From Vibrio campbellii CAIM 519 = NBRC 15631 = ATCC 25920 (GTDB taxonomy: Bacteria; Pseudomonadota; Gammaproteobacteria; Enterobacterales; Vibrionaceae): a stretch of 64,000 bases of DNA. This document shows, one piece after another, positions 35,105 to 42,389 of the stretch. Position numbers and translations under genes: made by a program. Numbering within the stretch: position 1 is the stretch's first letter; every line of letters begins with the position of its first letter. The DNA is taken from positions 1,674,001 through 1,738,000 of the forward strand of contig NZ_CP015864.1 in the NCBI RefSeq assembly GCF_002163755.1, read 5' to 3'. The notes below the pieces were generated by a model that did no database searches, was not told the origin of the DNA, and worked only from the letters and a program-made list of their open reading frames with translations.

Positions 35105-35395
35105 TTATTCGACTTTCTGCCATCTCTTGTGAATAGTGTTGGCTTTTACGCCGTAGATGATTTGAATATGCCGCTCATCAATGATCACCACGCCATGTGC
35201 CCCGTGTGCTTTCAATGCTTTTTGATTCACGATAGAGGTGTCTTTTAGAGTTAGGCGTAATCTTGTCGTGCAAGCACCGGTTTCCACCAAATTCTCCATG
35301 CCACCGATAGCGTTAATAATAGTATCGACGTCTTGTACTAGATTTGGATTCACTTGCGTCAGCATTTTGAAGACGCGAGAAAGGGCTTTTAACAT
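35105..35395 (-). CDS. Stand-alone PTS EIIB domain (glucose family)
   Basis: Protein of 96 residues from ATG 35395; an upstream TTG adds 8 residues but has no better ribosome site. It has the EIIB fold of the glucose/N-acetylglucosamine/maltose-type PTS with the phosphorylated cysteine in TGACTTRLRLTLKD and the DxxxINAIGGMENL opening. Normally this domain is fused to EIIC or EIIA. No EIIC is next to it, so it either serves a distant EIIC, acts as a phosphate-signalling protein, or is a remnant of a larger transporter. Confidence 0.75.
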   Translation of the reverse strand: MLKALSRVFKMLTQVNPNLVQDVDTIINAIGGMENLVETGACTTRLRLTLKDTSIVNQKALKAHGAHGVVIIDERHIQIIYGVKANTIHKRWQKVE

Positions 35396-35537
35396 GGCGA
35401 GAAACTCGTTCGTCAGCAAAGCCTTGTTTATATCTCAGCTTTGGCTGCTTCGCGCTGATTTAGGACATAAAACTTTGCATTGATTACTCTGTGAGATGGT
35501 TTTTGATAGCTGTTTAGGGAAAAGATAGAGGAATAAA

Positions 35538-35564
35538 AAAGCTCCTCACGTTGGAGGAGCTTTG
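35538..35564 (-). terminator. Terminator of the copper/Sco operon
   Basis: AAAGCTCCTC pairs with GAGGAGCTTT around ACGTTG, with a T-run on the minus strand, 20 bases after the PCu(A)C gene. Confidence 0.85.
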
Positions 35565-35585
35565 AACTGATTTTCCGATCAACAA

Positions 35586-36053
35586 TTAATGGTGATGTTC
35601 GTGCTTTTTCATTCCCGCCATGACTTTTTTGACCGGTGCGGTAAAGCTTTGCTTTTGACCGTTGTCGTAAGTCACGGTGACTTCGATTTCGTCACCTTCA
35701 TTAAGCGGCTGCTTAAGATCGAATAACATAATGTGTAGGCTGCCCGGTTTTAGCTCGGTGGTCCCTTTTGCCGCTAGTGTGATGTGGTCTACTTGACGCA
35801 TCTTCATCATATCGCCTTCTTTAATCACATCGTGTAGCTCGACTTTTCCTGCCACTGGGGTTTCCGCTGCAACGATATTGATGTCTTCTTGGCTTCGGTT
35901 AGCAAAGGTCACAAACACAGCACTAGTGACCGCACCTGGCGCCATTGCTCGTGCATACGGCTCATGTGGCATCACGTTGAGATTTGCTTGCGCTAAAGGG
36001 CTTAGAAGTAGGGCGGAGAGTGCCAACGTTTTGATTGCGTGCTTAGCTTTCAT
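35586..36053 (-). CDS. Periplasmic copper chaperone PCu(A)C (DUF461)
   Basis: Protein of 155 residues with a signal peptide ending AQA (about residue 23). The copper site motif of PCu(A)C proteins is visible: MPHEPYARAMAPG early, then MMKMRQVDHITL and GSLHIMLFDL. The C-terminal tail MAGMKKHEHHH adds Met and His ligands. It carries Cu(I) to the CuA site of cytochrome oxidase or otherwise buffers copper in the periplasm. The start overlaps the end of the Sco gene by 11 bases; the three-gene order (unknown - sco - PCu(A)C) is a typical copper-insertion operon. Confidence 0.88.
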   Translation of the reverse strand: MKAKHAIKTLALSALLLSPLAQANLNVMPHEPYARAMAPGAVTSAVFVTFANRSQEDINIVAAETPVAGKVELHDVIKEGDMMKMRQVDHITLAAKGTTELKPGSLHIMLFDLKQPLNEGDEIEVTVTYDNGQKQSFTAPVKKVMAGMKKHEHHH

Positions 36054-36657
36054 TGGTTTTTCCTTCTGCAGTCAGTTTGGTTATTGCCTCGACAATTGGC
36101 GCAGGCGTTAAGGTATGCGGCACTTTGGTGATAAGTGTGCCGTCAGGCTTCAAGAAATAGAAGTAAGAGCTGTGGTCGAGTGTGTATTTCAGCTCCGAGC
36201 CTTCAAGCTCTGTTTTACGGAAAATGACACCGTACTTATGAGCAAGTGGGGTGGTCACATCAAGTGGCGCTGACAGACCTTCAATCATTGGGTGGAAGTA
36301 ATGGGCGTACTTAGCGGATGCATCTGCTTCGTCGCGTTCCGGATCAAGTGAGATGAACATCGGACGCAACTGTGCTTTTTGTGCATCGTCGATTTGGTTG
36401 AGAGCGCCGGCTAGCATGGCTAATGAGGTTGGGCACACATCTGGGCAGCGCGTAAAGCCAAAGTAAACAATACGAATTCGATCATCACTAGTGTCGAAGA
36501 TATCGACAGGTTTATCGCCTTCGCCAAACAGCACGCTTTGTTCGGTAGCGACTTGTTGCGGTTTTTTCTCTACCTCTTTTTGGCCGTCTAGATACGTTTT
36601 AGTACCAAAGCCGAGAACGAAAGCAACCACGAGAAAAAGAGACCAGTTACGGCTCAT
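36043..36657 (-). CDS. SCO1/SenC-family protein
   Basis: Protein of 204 residues with an N-terminal membrane anchor (about 5-20). It has a thioredoxin fold with the copper-binding CxxxC (FTRCPDVCPTSL) and the distal His (YTLDHSSYFYFLKPDG). Sco proteins act with PCu(A)C in metallating or reducing CuA of cytochrome c oxidase, at the periplasmic face of the inner membrane. It starts 9 bases after the upstream gene and overlaps the downstream one. Confidence 0.9.
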   Translation of the reverse strand: MSRNWSLFLVVAFVLGFGTKTYLDGQKEVEKKPQQVATEQSVLFGEGDKPVDIFDTSDDRIRIVYFGFTRCPDVCPTSLAMLAGALNQIDDAQKAQLRPMFISLDPERDEADASAKYAHYFHPMIEGLSAPLDVTTPLAHKYGVIFRKTELEGSELKYTLDHSSYFYFLKPDGTLITKVPHTLTPAPIVEAITKLTAEGKTNES

Positions 36658-36666
36658 AGTTATTCC

Positions 36667-37092
36667 TTATCTTTGCATTTTGAGGGCTGGGTAGATGATG
36701 TCTTTTCCGTCGGAAAGCTCACCAACCCACGTCATTGAATCTTGTGTACAAACGGGCAATGTCACATCGCCCACAAATTTACCCGGCGCCACTTTCTTCA
36801 GCATGAATTTTGGCTCGCCCATTTCCATTTCTCGACCAACCAAACTTAATACTAGCTGATCGGCTTCGCTGTCTTGCCATTCGACTTCGAGCTGAGCTGG
36901 GATCAGAGGTTGAGCAGTATCGACGCTAAGCGTCATCGCAACATCATGTTGGATGCAAGGTTCAGTAGAGAGGAAACAGTATTCATCGAGCGACTTAGGC
37001 TCGAGCGCTGAAGAGAAGTTTTTGAACAGGGTAGGCGCGTAAAAGCCAGCAACCAGTGCAACGGCTATCCCTGCGATTTGTAACACTTTCAC
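36667..37092 (-). CDS. Unknown membrane-anchored protein of the copper operon
   Basis: Protein of 141 residues with one N-terminal membrane helix (about 3-24), then a periplasmic part with three cysteines (DEYCFLSTEPCIQH and LPVCTQDS) and a Met-rich stretch (REMEMGEPKFML). I do not recognise a named family. It is first in the operon with sco and PCu(A)C, so a part in copper handling or oxidase assembly is likely from context only. Confidence 0.7.
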   Translation of the reverse strand: MKVLQIAGIAVALVAGFYAPTLFKNFSSALEPKSLDEYCFLSTEPCIQHDVAMTLSVDTAQPLIPAQLEVEWQDSEADQLVLSLVGREMEMGEPKFMLKKVAPGKFVGDVTLPVCTQDSMTWVGELSDGKDIIYPALKMQR

Positions 37093-37221
37093 TAAGATTC
37101 AGTATTTATCACTTAACATTGCCAGCATCCTAGCACAGATGGGATGTAGGAAAACTCGTAACTTCAACAAATTGTGCACTATCCTGATCTATTTGAAACT
37201 TATCGTTTGTGAAGCGTAAAC

Positions 37222-37249
37222 AAAAAAAGCGGAGCCAATGGCTCCGCTT
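37222..37249 (-). terminator. Terminator of the DUF368 gene
   Basis: AGCGGAGCC pairs with GGCTCCGCT around AAT, with seven T on the minus strand, 28 bases after the stop. Confidence 0.85.
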
Positions 37250-37276
37250 CCTAAATGATTAAACAGTGATTTTGCT

Positions 37277-38194
37277 CTACTTGTTTGAATCTGCAAACTT
37301 CTCTAAACCAAGCACCAGCGCGATAGCGGCTAGCATCATGATCACAGCTAACACTAGTTGTGATGGCTGAGATGTGATGTGCTCAAACTCAAACGGTGAT
37401 AGGTTTTGCTCTAGCAATGGTACTTGTTCACCTTTCGAGTTTGTACGCCATGTTAGCGTCTCTTTCCAAGGCCAGATCTTTGGTAGCGTACCGATCATCA
37501 AGCCTGTAAGGAACATCAGAGTGACATCGCGGAACTTGCGGAGTAACCAAGATAACAGATGAGAGAAGGACAACAGACCGACCACACAGCCAACAAGGAA
37601 CAGCGCAAGGATATCAATTTGGAAACCTTTCACTGCGCCTAAAACAGGTGCGTACATGCCAATCAACAGCAGAATAAAGCTACCTGAGATGCCCGGTAGA
37701 ATCATCGCACAGATTGCGATGGCACCAGCAAGAATGGTGTTGATCGCCGTTGGTTCCATATGAAGTGGTTTTAGCACCGTGATGCTGTAAGCAAAGCCAA
37801 CACCAATTAATAGTGCGACAAAGCGAATCGCATCGCGCTTTTCTACTTGGCGAATGATGTGGTAAACCGACACCAAAATCAGACCAAAGAAGAATGACCA
37901 AATCGGAATTGGATGGGTCTCTAGTAACCAACTGATCAGTTTAGCCAGAGTTGCGATGCTGGTGAAGATGCCTGCAAACAATGAAATCAGGAAGAAGCCG
38001 TTAATGTGGCTAAATGCGGCTTTGAAGCCATCTTTTTTCCAAATCGAGAAAAGTGATGGGTTAATACGTCGAATGCTTTCTAGCAGCGTGTCGTAAATGC
38101 CGGTAATGAATGCAATGGTGCCGCCTGACACGCCAGGGACAACATCAGCTGCACCCATAGCCATTCCTTTAAAGTAGGTGATTAGATAGTTCAT
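37277..38194 (-). CDS. popT: DUF368 membrane protein, undecaprenyl-phosphate translocase (PopT type)
   Basis: Protein of 305 residues with about eight or more membrane segments. The N-terminus MNYLITYFKGMAMGAADVVPGVSGGTIAFITGIYD is the DUF368 hallmark, and the second half has a related repeat, AICAMILPGISGSFILLLIGMY, so the fold is an internal duplication. DUF368 proteins in V. cholerae (PopT) and S. aureus were shown to flip undecaprenyl phosphate back to the cytoplasmic face; they matter most in alkaline, Na+-rich conditions. I assign the function by family. It is a single gene with a terminator. Confidence 0.82.
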   Translation of the reverse strand: MNYLITYFKGMAMGAADVVPGVSGGTIAFITGIYDTLLESIRRINPSLFSIWKKDGFKAAFSHINGFFLISLFAGIFTSIATLAKLISWLLETHPIPIWSFFFGLILVSVYHIIRQVEKRDAIRFVALLIGVGFAYSITVLKPLHMEPTAINTILAGAIAICAMILPGISGSFILLLIGMYAPVLGAVKGFQIDILALFLVGCVVGLLSFSHLLSWLLRKFRDVTLMFLTGLMIGTLPKIWPWKETLTWRTNSKGEQVPLLEQNLSPFEFEHITSQPSQLVLAVIMMLAAIALVLGLEKFADSNK

Positions 38195-38471
38195 TTCTCA
38201 AGTACTAAGTCATGTTGATGGCAGTGAGTATACAAACATTGATGTCAAAAAAGTATGAAATAGTGCTGCTGAAGATATCGAAATGATTGCTTATCAGAAC
38301 ATCTCGGGTGAAGTTGCGAGTTTCAACGAACCAAAACAGGCAGATATGCGAGATTGGACGACAAAGACGTTGAAATATAAAAATCGACAAATGGTATAAA
38401 TTGCCTAGGACAAACGATAATTTTGGTGAATTTGGCTAATTGATGATTTATTTATCACTTATGTGGCCAGT
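38195..38471. other. Intergenic region upstream of the DUF368 gene
   Basis: AT-rich, carrying the DUF368 promoter. I see no gene and no clear regulatory site before the LuxO boxes. Confidence 0.4.
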
Positions 38472-38517
38472 TTGCGTCTTGCAACTGCGCTTTGCATTTT
38501 GGGTTTGCATAATGCAA
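38472..38517 (+). promoter_or_regulatory. Two LuxO-binding-site-like palindromes
   Basis: TTGCATAATGCAA (38505-38517) is a perfect match to the LuxO enhancer palindrome TTGCAnnnTGCAA, and TTGCGTCTTGCAA (38472-38484) is a near match, with TTTGCATTTTG between. They are 65-110 bases upstream of the sigma-54 promoter of qrr, a normal distance for LuxO enhancers. Confidence 0.88.
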
Positions 38518-38578
38518 AGGTGGAGGGTGTAACAAGATTTTATATGAGATCTTGTGCCCAAAAATAGTGCTTTTTAAA

Positions 38579-38596
38579 CTGGCACGATTAATGCAT
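38579..38596 (+). promoter_or_regulatory. Sigma-54 promoter of qrr
   Basis: CTGGCACGATTAATGCAT matches the sigma-54 consensus, with GG at 38581-38582 (-24) and GC at 38593-38594 (-12) separated by exactly 10 bases. Transcription should start near 38606. Confidence 0.9.
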
Positions 38597-38605
38597 AATT
38601 CTTTT

Positions 38606-38714
38606 CGACCCTTCTTAAGCCGAGGGTCACCTAGCCAACTGACGTTGTTAGTGAATACACATTGTTCACAAAATACATAAGCCAATCGCCCTAATTGCGG
38701 TTGGCTATTTTTTT
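38606..38714 (+). ncRNA. qrr: Qrr quorum-sensing small RNA
   Basis: About 109 nt. The first stem-loop is GACCCT...AGGGTC (38608-38629). The conserved Qrr core CTAGCCAACTGACGTTGTTA follows, then the GTGAA...TTCAC stem and a terminator (GCCAATCGC with GCGGTTGGC, then TTTTTTT). Qrr RNAs act with Hfq at low cell density to repress luxR/hapR-type regulators and activate aphA. Two LuxO boxes and a sigma-54 promoter sit correctly upstream. I cannot tell from sequence alone which of the several Qrr copies this is. Short ORFs on the opposite strand here are chance. Confidence 0.93.
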
Positions 38715-38721
38715 GTTTGTA

Positions 38722-38991
38722 ATATACCCAAGTGACTTCAAGATGCAGGATTCAGAGCGTTGTCATTGATTCGGGGGCAAGGAAAACAACGCCGTGTAAT
38801 AGCTAGCTCTTTCCAAGTTGTTTGACGCAGCAATCGAGTCAATGACACGCTCCCAAAGGGCGAGTTGTCTTGGCTTGTATACTTTGTTGCCGATTCTTGA
38901 TTTAGACCCACTAAACCTTTAAATCGCCGCCGCGTCTACAAACCAAGTCATTCTCGCTGAACCTAGCATCTCGAGGCTACTTGGGTATATA
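38722..38991. repeat. MITE-like element with terminal inverted repeats
   Basis: The left end ATATACCCAAGTGACTTCAA and the right end (read in reverse) ATATACCCAAGTAGCCTCGA are imperfect inverted repeats that extend about 40 bases inward (AGATGC...TTCAG on both sides). The 190 bases between have no ORF. It has the size and build of the small non-coding repeats scattered in Vibrio genomes and starts 8 bases after the qrr terminator. Confidence 0.75.
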
Positions 38992-39048
38992 TGTACAACG
39001 TTTCCTACGTGCTTTGCAATTTGCACTTTTCAAAGATTAATTAGTAAT

Positions 39049-39080
39049 AAAAAAGGGCTGACGCATAACGCCAACCCTTG
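39049..39080 (-). terminator. Terminator of malT
   Basis: On the minus strand AGGGTTGGCG pairs with CGTCAGCCCT around TTATG and is followed by six T, 30 bases after the malT stop. Confidence 0.8.
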
Positions 39081-39109
39081 TGTTCACCACTTATATTTAC
39101 TCAATCCAA

Positions 39110-41821
39110 TCAGTAACCCATTAGCTGCAATAAGTTTTCCGCTGTCACGATCGCTTCCTTACGGTTGGCAATGTTGAGCTTCTGGTACAAGTTACGAATG
39201 TGAGTCTTAATCGTTGTGCCTGCCACATCCAGCTCTTGTGCGATTTGCTCGTTGCTAAAGCCAGAGTAAATCAGGCCAAGTACTTGCCATTCGCGTTGAG
39301 TCAGTGGGCTAGTACGAACCAATTCCGGTACATTCGGGTGATTGACTAGCTTCTCGATAAAGTCTTCATCGAAGTGAATAGAACGGCTGCGTTGGTTCGA
39401 TGAAATGTCTTTCATCAACTGTTGCGCACGATGGCGTTCTAGGTCGCCCAACTCATGACGTAAGCTCAGCTTCTCTAGCAGACCACCAATGGTTGCACCG
39501 TCAGTTAAGAAGTTACCTACCATGCCTGTCTGATTTGTCATGACCAGTGCTTCTTTCAGCAGTGTTTTGGCTTGCTCTTCGTCTTTCTGGCGTGCTGCCA
39601 AGATGGCTTCGACAACCAAGTTACGGTTCGTATCCGTGACCAAATTCGTACGGCGAGCTTCGCTTTGTAAAAAGTCCAGTGCTTCGCGCGCTTCATCATA
39701 CTGACCAAGGTTGATATGAGCACGAGCAATATTACGCCATTGCAACTGTTGGAAGTGGTTACATGCCGATTCAGGACGGACGGCGGTGTTCAACCATTCT
39801 TGAATCGCTTCTGTATTGCCGCGCGCTTGCCAGAATAAGATCAGAGAAAGTGAGGCATTTGCTGTCCAGTCAACGTGGTAAGTGGATTGCTTCATCAAAT
39901 GTTGGATATGTTCGATGAACTTGCCGGCTTTATCCAACTCACCACGGCCAATGGCAATGCGAGCCAACATTGAGTAGCTGTGTAAGTGTTTACTTGGTGA
40001 GTGGTTTTCTAGAATTTGCAGGCCTTTGTACGCACATTCTTCCGCTTCATCTAAGCGGTTCCAGCACCACAGTACCTGCGCACGAATACGTAACAAGAAC
40101 TCATGAAGAGGAACGTGTTGAAGTTGCTGATCTTCAATCAGACGGAAGCCAGAATCTTGAAGTTCAAATGCGGCTTGAACGTAGCCTTGGGCGATCATGA
40201 TTTCGCTTTGCTGCAAGATTGCCCACAAGGCTTGGTGGTAAACCTGATACTGGCGCGCCAGTTTTTCGGTTTGCTGCATCATTGGCAATGCGCGATCCAG
40301 TTTGCCTAATACGTGGTTAACTTCGCCGACGACCGACGTAGCCACAATACGGCTGCGGTATACGGTTGGGTCAAGCTGGCTTAAGGCAAGCTCGGCAAGC
40401 TCTAATGCGTGCTCTGGTTGGTTGCTGTTGATCGCGACCTGAGCGAGTAAGGCATTCGCTTGGCCTTGATAGCCAGAATCGATTTCAATATTACGCTTCT
40501 TGTGCTCTTCTTCTGCTTCCGCTAGCAGTTTGCCTACTTGGTTATAGCGGTGTTGACTCTGCGCTAGCCACGCTCGCAACATCGATAATTTCGGATGGCT
40601 GAACAACAGATCTTTATCAAGTTGGTTGATGGCAGACTCTAGGGTCGTCAACTCGCCTTGGTTGAACATCTTCCAGCCGAACTCATTCAAGATTTCTACG
40701 AGCAGATCGGTGTCGTTGGACTTTTGGGCGTGATGAATCGCTTGATGAGGGGCTTTTTGTTTAAGCCAAGCAACCGCGGCATTGCGATGTAGGTCTTTTT
40801 CTTGTTGAGGAATGCGAGCAAGGCGCTCATGAGATAAGAACTCACCAAATAGGTTATGGAAGCGGAACCAGTTTTGCTCACCTTCTAATAATGGATAGAT
40901 AAACAAGCCGAAGCGGTTGAGTGATTCAATTATGCCTAGCGCGTCTTCACGCTGAGTCAGGGCAAACACGAGCTCGTCGTTGAAGTGGTCAAGCACCGAC
41001 ACTTGCATTAAGAAATGACGGGTTTCTTGGTCGAGAAGGTCAAAGACTTCCTCTACGAGGTAATCCCACAGATGCGCGTGGTTAAATTGAGACACCGATT
41101 CTACGGTTTGTGCCAGTGTACGGTTCTGGTGCTGCGCTTGCAGTGCGATTAGCTGTAGCGCGGATGGCCAGCCCTCTACGTAAGTGCGCAGGTTATTGGC
41201 CATATCTTCATCGATGCCATCGGCAATGCGTTGGTTAAAGAAACGAGTAGTTTCTTCGGTATCAAACGCCAACATCTCGTTGCCGATTTCAATCATCAGA
41301 TCACGGACGCGAAGGTTCGCAGTACCCAATGGTGGCGCCGCACGGCTAGTGACTACCACAGTCAGGTTGTCTGGCATGTGCTTTAAGAAGAAGCGCATTG
41401 ACTCGTGAATTTCGTCGTTAGTGATCAAATGGTAGTCATCTAAAACGACATAGCATTCGTGCTGAAAATCTGCCATCTCAGCGAAAACTTCGCTGAATAA
41501 AGAGCGTAAAGAAGAGAACTGACGTTTCTCAGCCAATTTTTGTGCGTTGGAGCATTTGTAGTTGGTCGCTTTGTTTAAAGCTTGCAGCAAATAGTTGACG
41601 AAGCGAAAACCATCGTTATCACTGTCATCAATGCTGTACCAACCCACATTGGGTTTATCTGATAGCCACTGCGCTGCCATGGTGGTTTTCCCATAACCAG
41701 CTGGCGAGCGAAACAGTACCAGTTTGTAGTAAGGCGCTTGTTGCAGTAAGTCCAATACTCGCGGGCGGACGATCGCATTATGCAAGCGGCCAGGGCGGGT
41801 AAGTTTAGATGGAATCCACAT
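39110..41821 (-). CDS. malT: Maltose regulon activator MalT
   Basis: Protein of 903 residues, the E. coli MalT length. Walker A SPAGYGKTT lies at 39-47 and the Walker B-like YVVLDDYHLI near 130. A winged-helix and helical-repeat sensor region (about 420-800) follows, then a C-terminal LuxR-type HTH (LTQREWQVLGLIYSGFSNEQIAQELDVAGTTIKTHIRNLYQKL). MalT is an ATP- and maltotriose-dependent activator of the STAND class. It is transcribed away from malP as in E. coli. Its likely targets in this window carry MalT-box-like sequences (lamB/glgX, pulA and malP regions). Confidence 0.95.
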   Translation of the reverse strand: MWIPSKLTRPGRLHNAIVRPRVLDLLQQAPYYKLVLFRSPAGYGKTTMAAQWLSDKPNVGWYSIDDSDNDGFRFVNYLLQALNKATNYKCSNAQKLAEKRQFSSLRSLFSEVFAEMADFQHECYVVLDDYHLITNDEIHESMRFFLKHMPDNLTVVVTSRAAPPLGTANLRVRDLMIEIGNEMLAFDTEETTRFFNQRIADGIDEDMANNLRTYVEGWPSALQLIALQAQHQNRTLAQTVESVSQFNHAHLWDYLVEEVFDLLDQETRHFLMQVSVLDHFNDELVFALTQREDALGIIESLNRFGLFIYPLLEGEQNWFRFHNLFGEFLSHERLARIPQQEKDLHRNAAVAWLKQKAPHQAIHHAQKSNDTDLLVEILNEFGWKMFNQGELTTLESAINQLDKDLLFSHPKLSMLRAWLAQSQHRYNQVGKLLAEAEEEHKKRNIEIDSGYQGQANALLAQVAINSNQPEHALELAELALSQLDPTVYRSRIVATSVVGEVNHVLGKLDRALPMMQQTEKLARQYQVYHQALWAILQQSEIMIAQGYVQAAFELQDSGFRLIEDQQLQHVPLHEFLLRIRAQVLWCWNRLDEAEECAYKGLQILENHSPSKHLHSYSMLARIAIGRGELDKAGKFIEHIQHLMKQSTYHVDWTANASLSLILFWQARGNTEAIQEWLNTAVRPESACNHFQQLQWRNIARAHINLGQYDEAREALDFLQSEARRTNLVTDTNRNLVVEAILAARQKDEEQAKTLLKEALVMTNQTGMVGNFLTDGATIGGLLEKLSLRHELGDLERHRAQQLMKDISSNQRSRSIHFDEDFIEKLVNHPNVPELVRTSPLTQREWQVLGLIYSGFSNEQIAQELDVAGTTIKTHIRNLYQKLNIANRKEAIVTAENLLQLMGY

Positions 41822-42389
41822 TATTAATTCTGTCCTTAAATCTTTTGAGCTAGCGAAACTAGAAATTGACTCACACCACTAAATTCTAGCTTGTATAAAA
41901 AGTGTACAAGCTTGCGAGTCGTTGTGGATGTTACGACATCAGAAATGCCTCTTACTTTGATCCACTTCCTAATTCTCGAGAGTTGATGCAAATGCCATCA
42001 ACTACGCCCTATATTTGTGATTTTGGTCACTTAAGAGCCGGTGGTATTGAACCCATGTAGAAAGAGTTGCACATCTATTAAGGAGAAATTATCAATGTTA
42101 AAAGAAGTAATGTGATCGATAAGACAGTTTTTACAATGGAGTGAGAAGGGTGAATAAAAAACGTCATGAACAAATTTTAATCTTTCCATTAGGTGGCTGT
42201 GATCCGAATCACTAAGAATCGGATGATAGGTTGCTCTGTTGCGATTTAGATCACTAAGTTTGCAAGCTTACGCCCTCTACGCCCTACCCCCTCCTCCTTG
42301 TGGGGAGGACAAATGGGAGGATGTTTATTCACAGAGGGAAATGCACGATGTATGGCAGATGAATTACTAAAAGACGTGAGAATTTCTTA
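41822..42389. promoter_or_regulatory. malT/malP divergent control region with CRP and MalT sites
   Basis: Three CRP-like palindromes (TGTGA-N6-TCACA type): TGTGATTTTGGTCACT (42016-42031), TGTGATCCGAATCACT (42198-42213) and a weaker TGCGATTTAGATCACT (42240-42255). MalT-box-like elements cluster closer to malP: CCCCTCCTCC (minus-strand box, about 42287-42297), GGGGAGGACA (42302-42311) and GGGAGGATGT (42315-42324). An inverted repeat TTGTA...TACAA (41892-41910) lies near malT. This layout fits CRP control of both genes and MalT control of malPQ. No gene is visible. Confidence 0.8.

Noticed and set aside
38455..38685. 76-codon minus-strand frame over the qrr gene
   Set aside because: It is antisense to the LuxO boxes, promoter and sRNA, has no family and no ribosome site.
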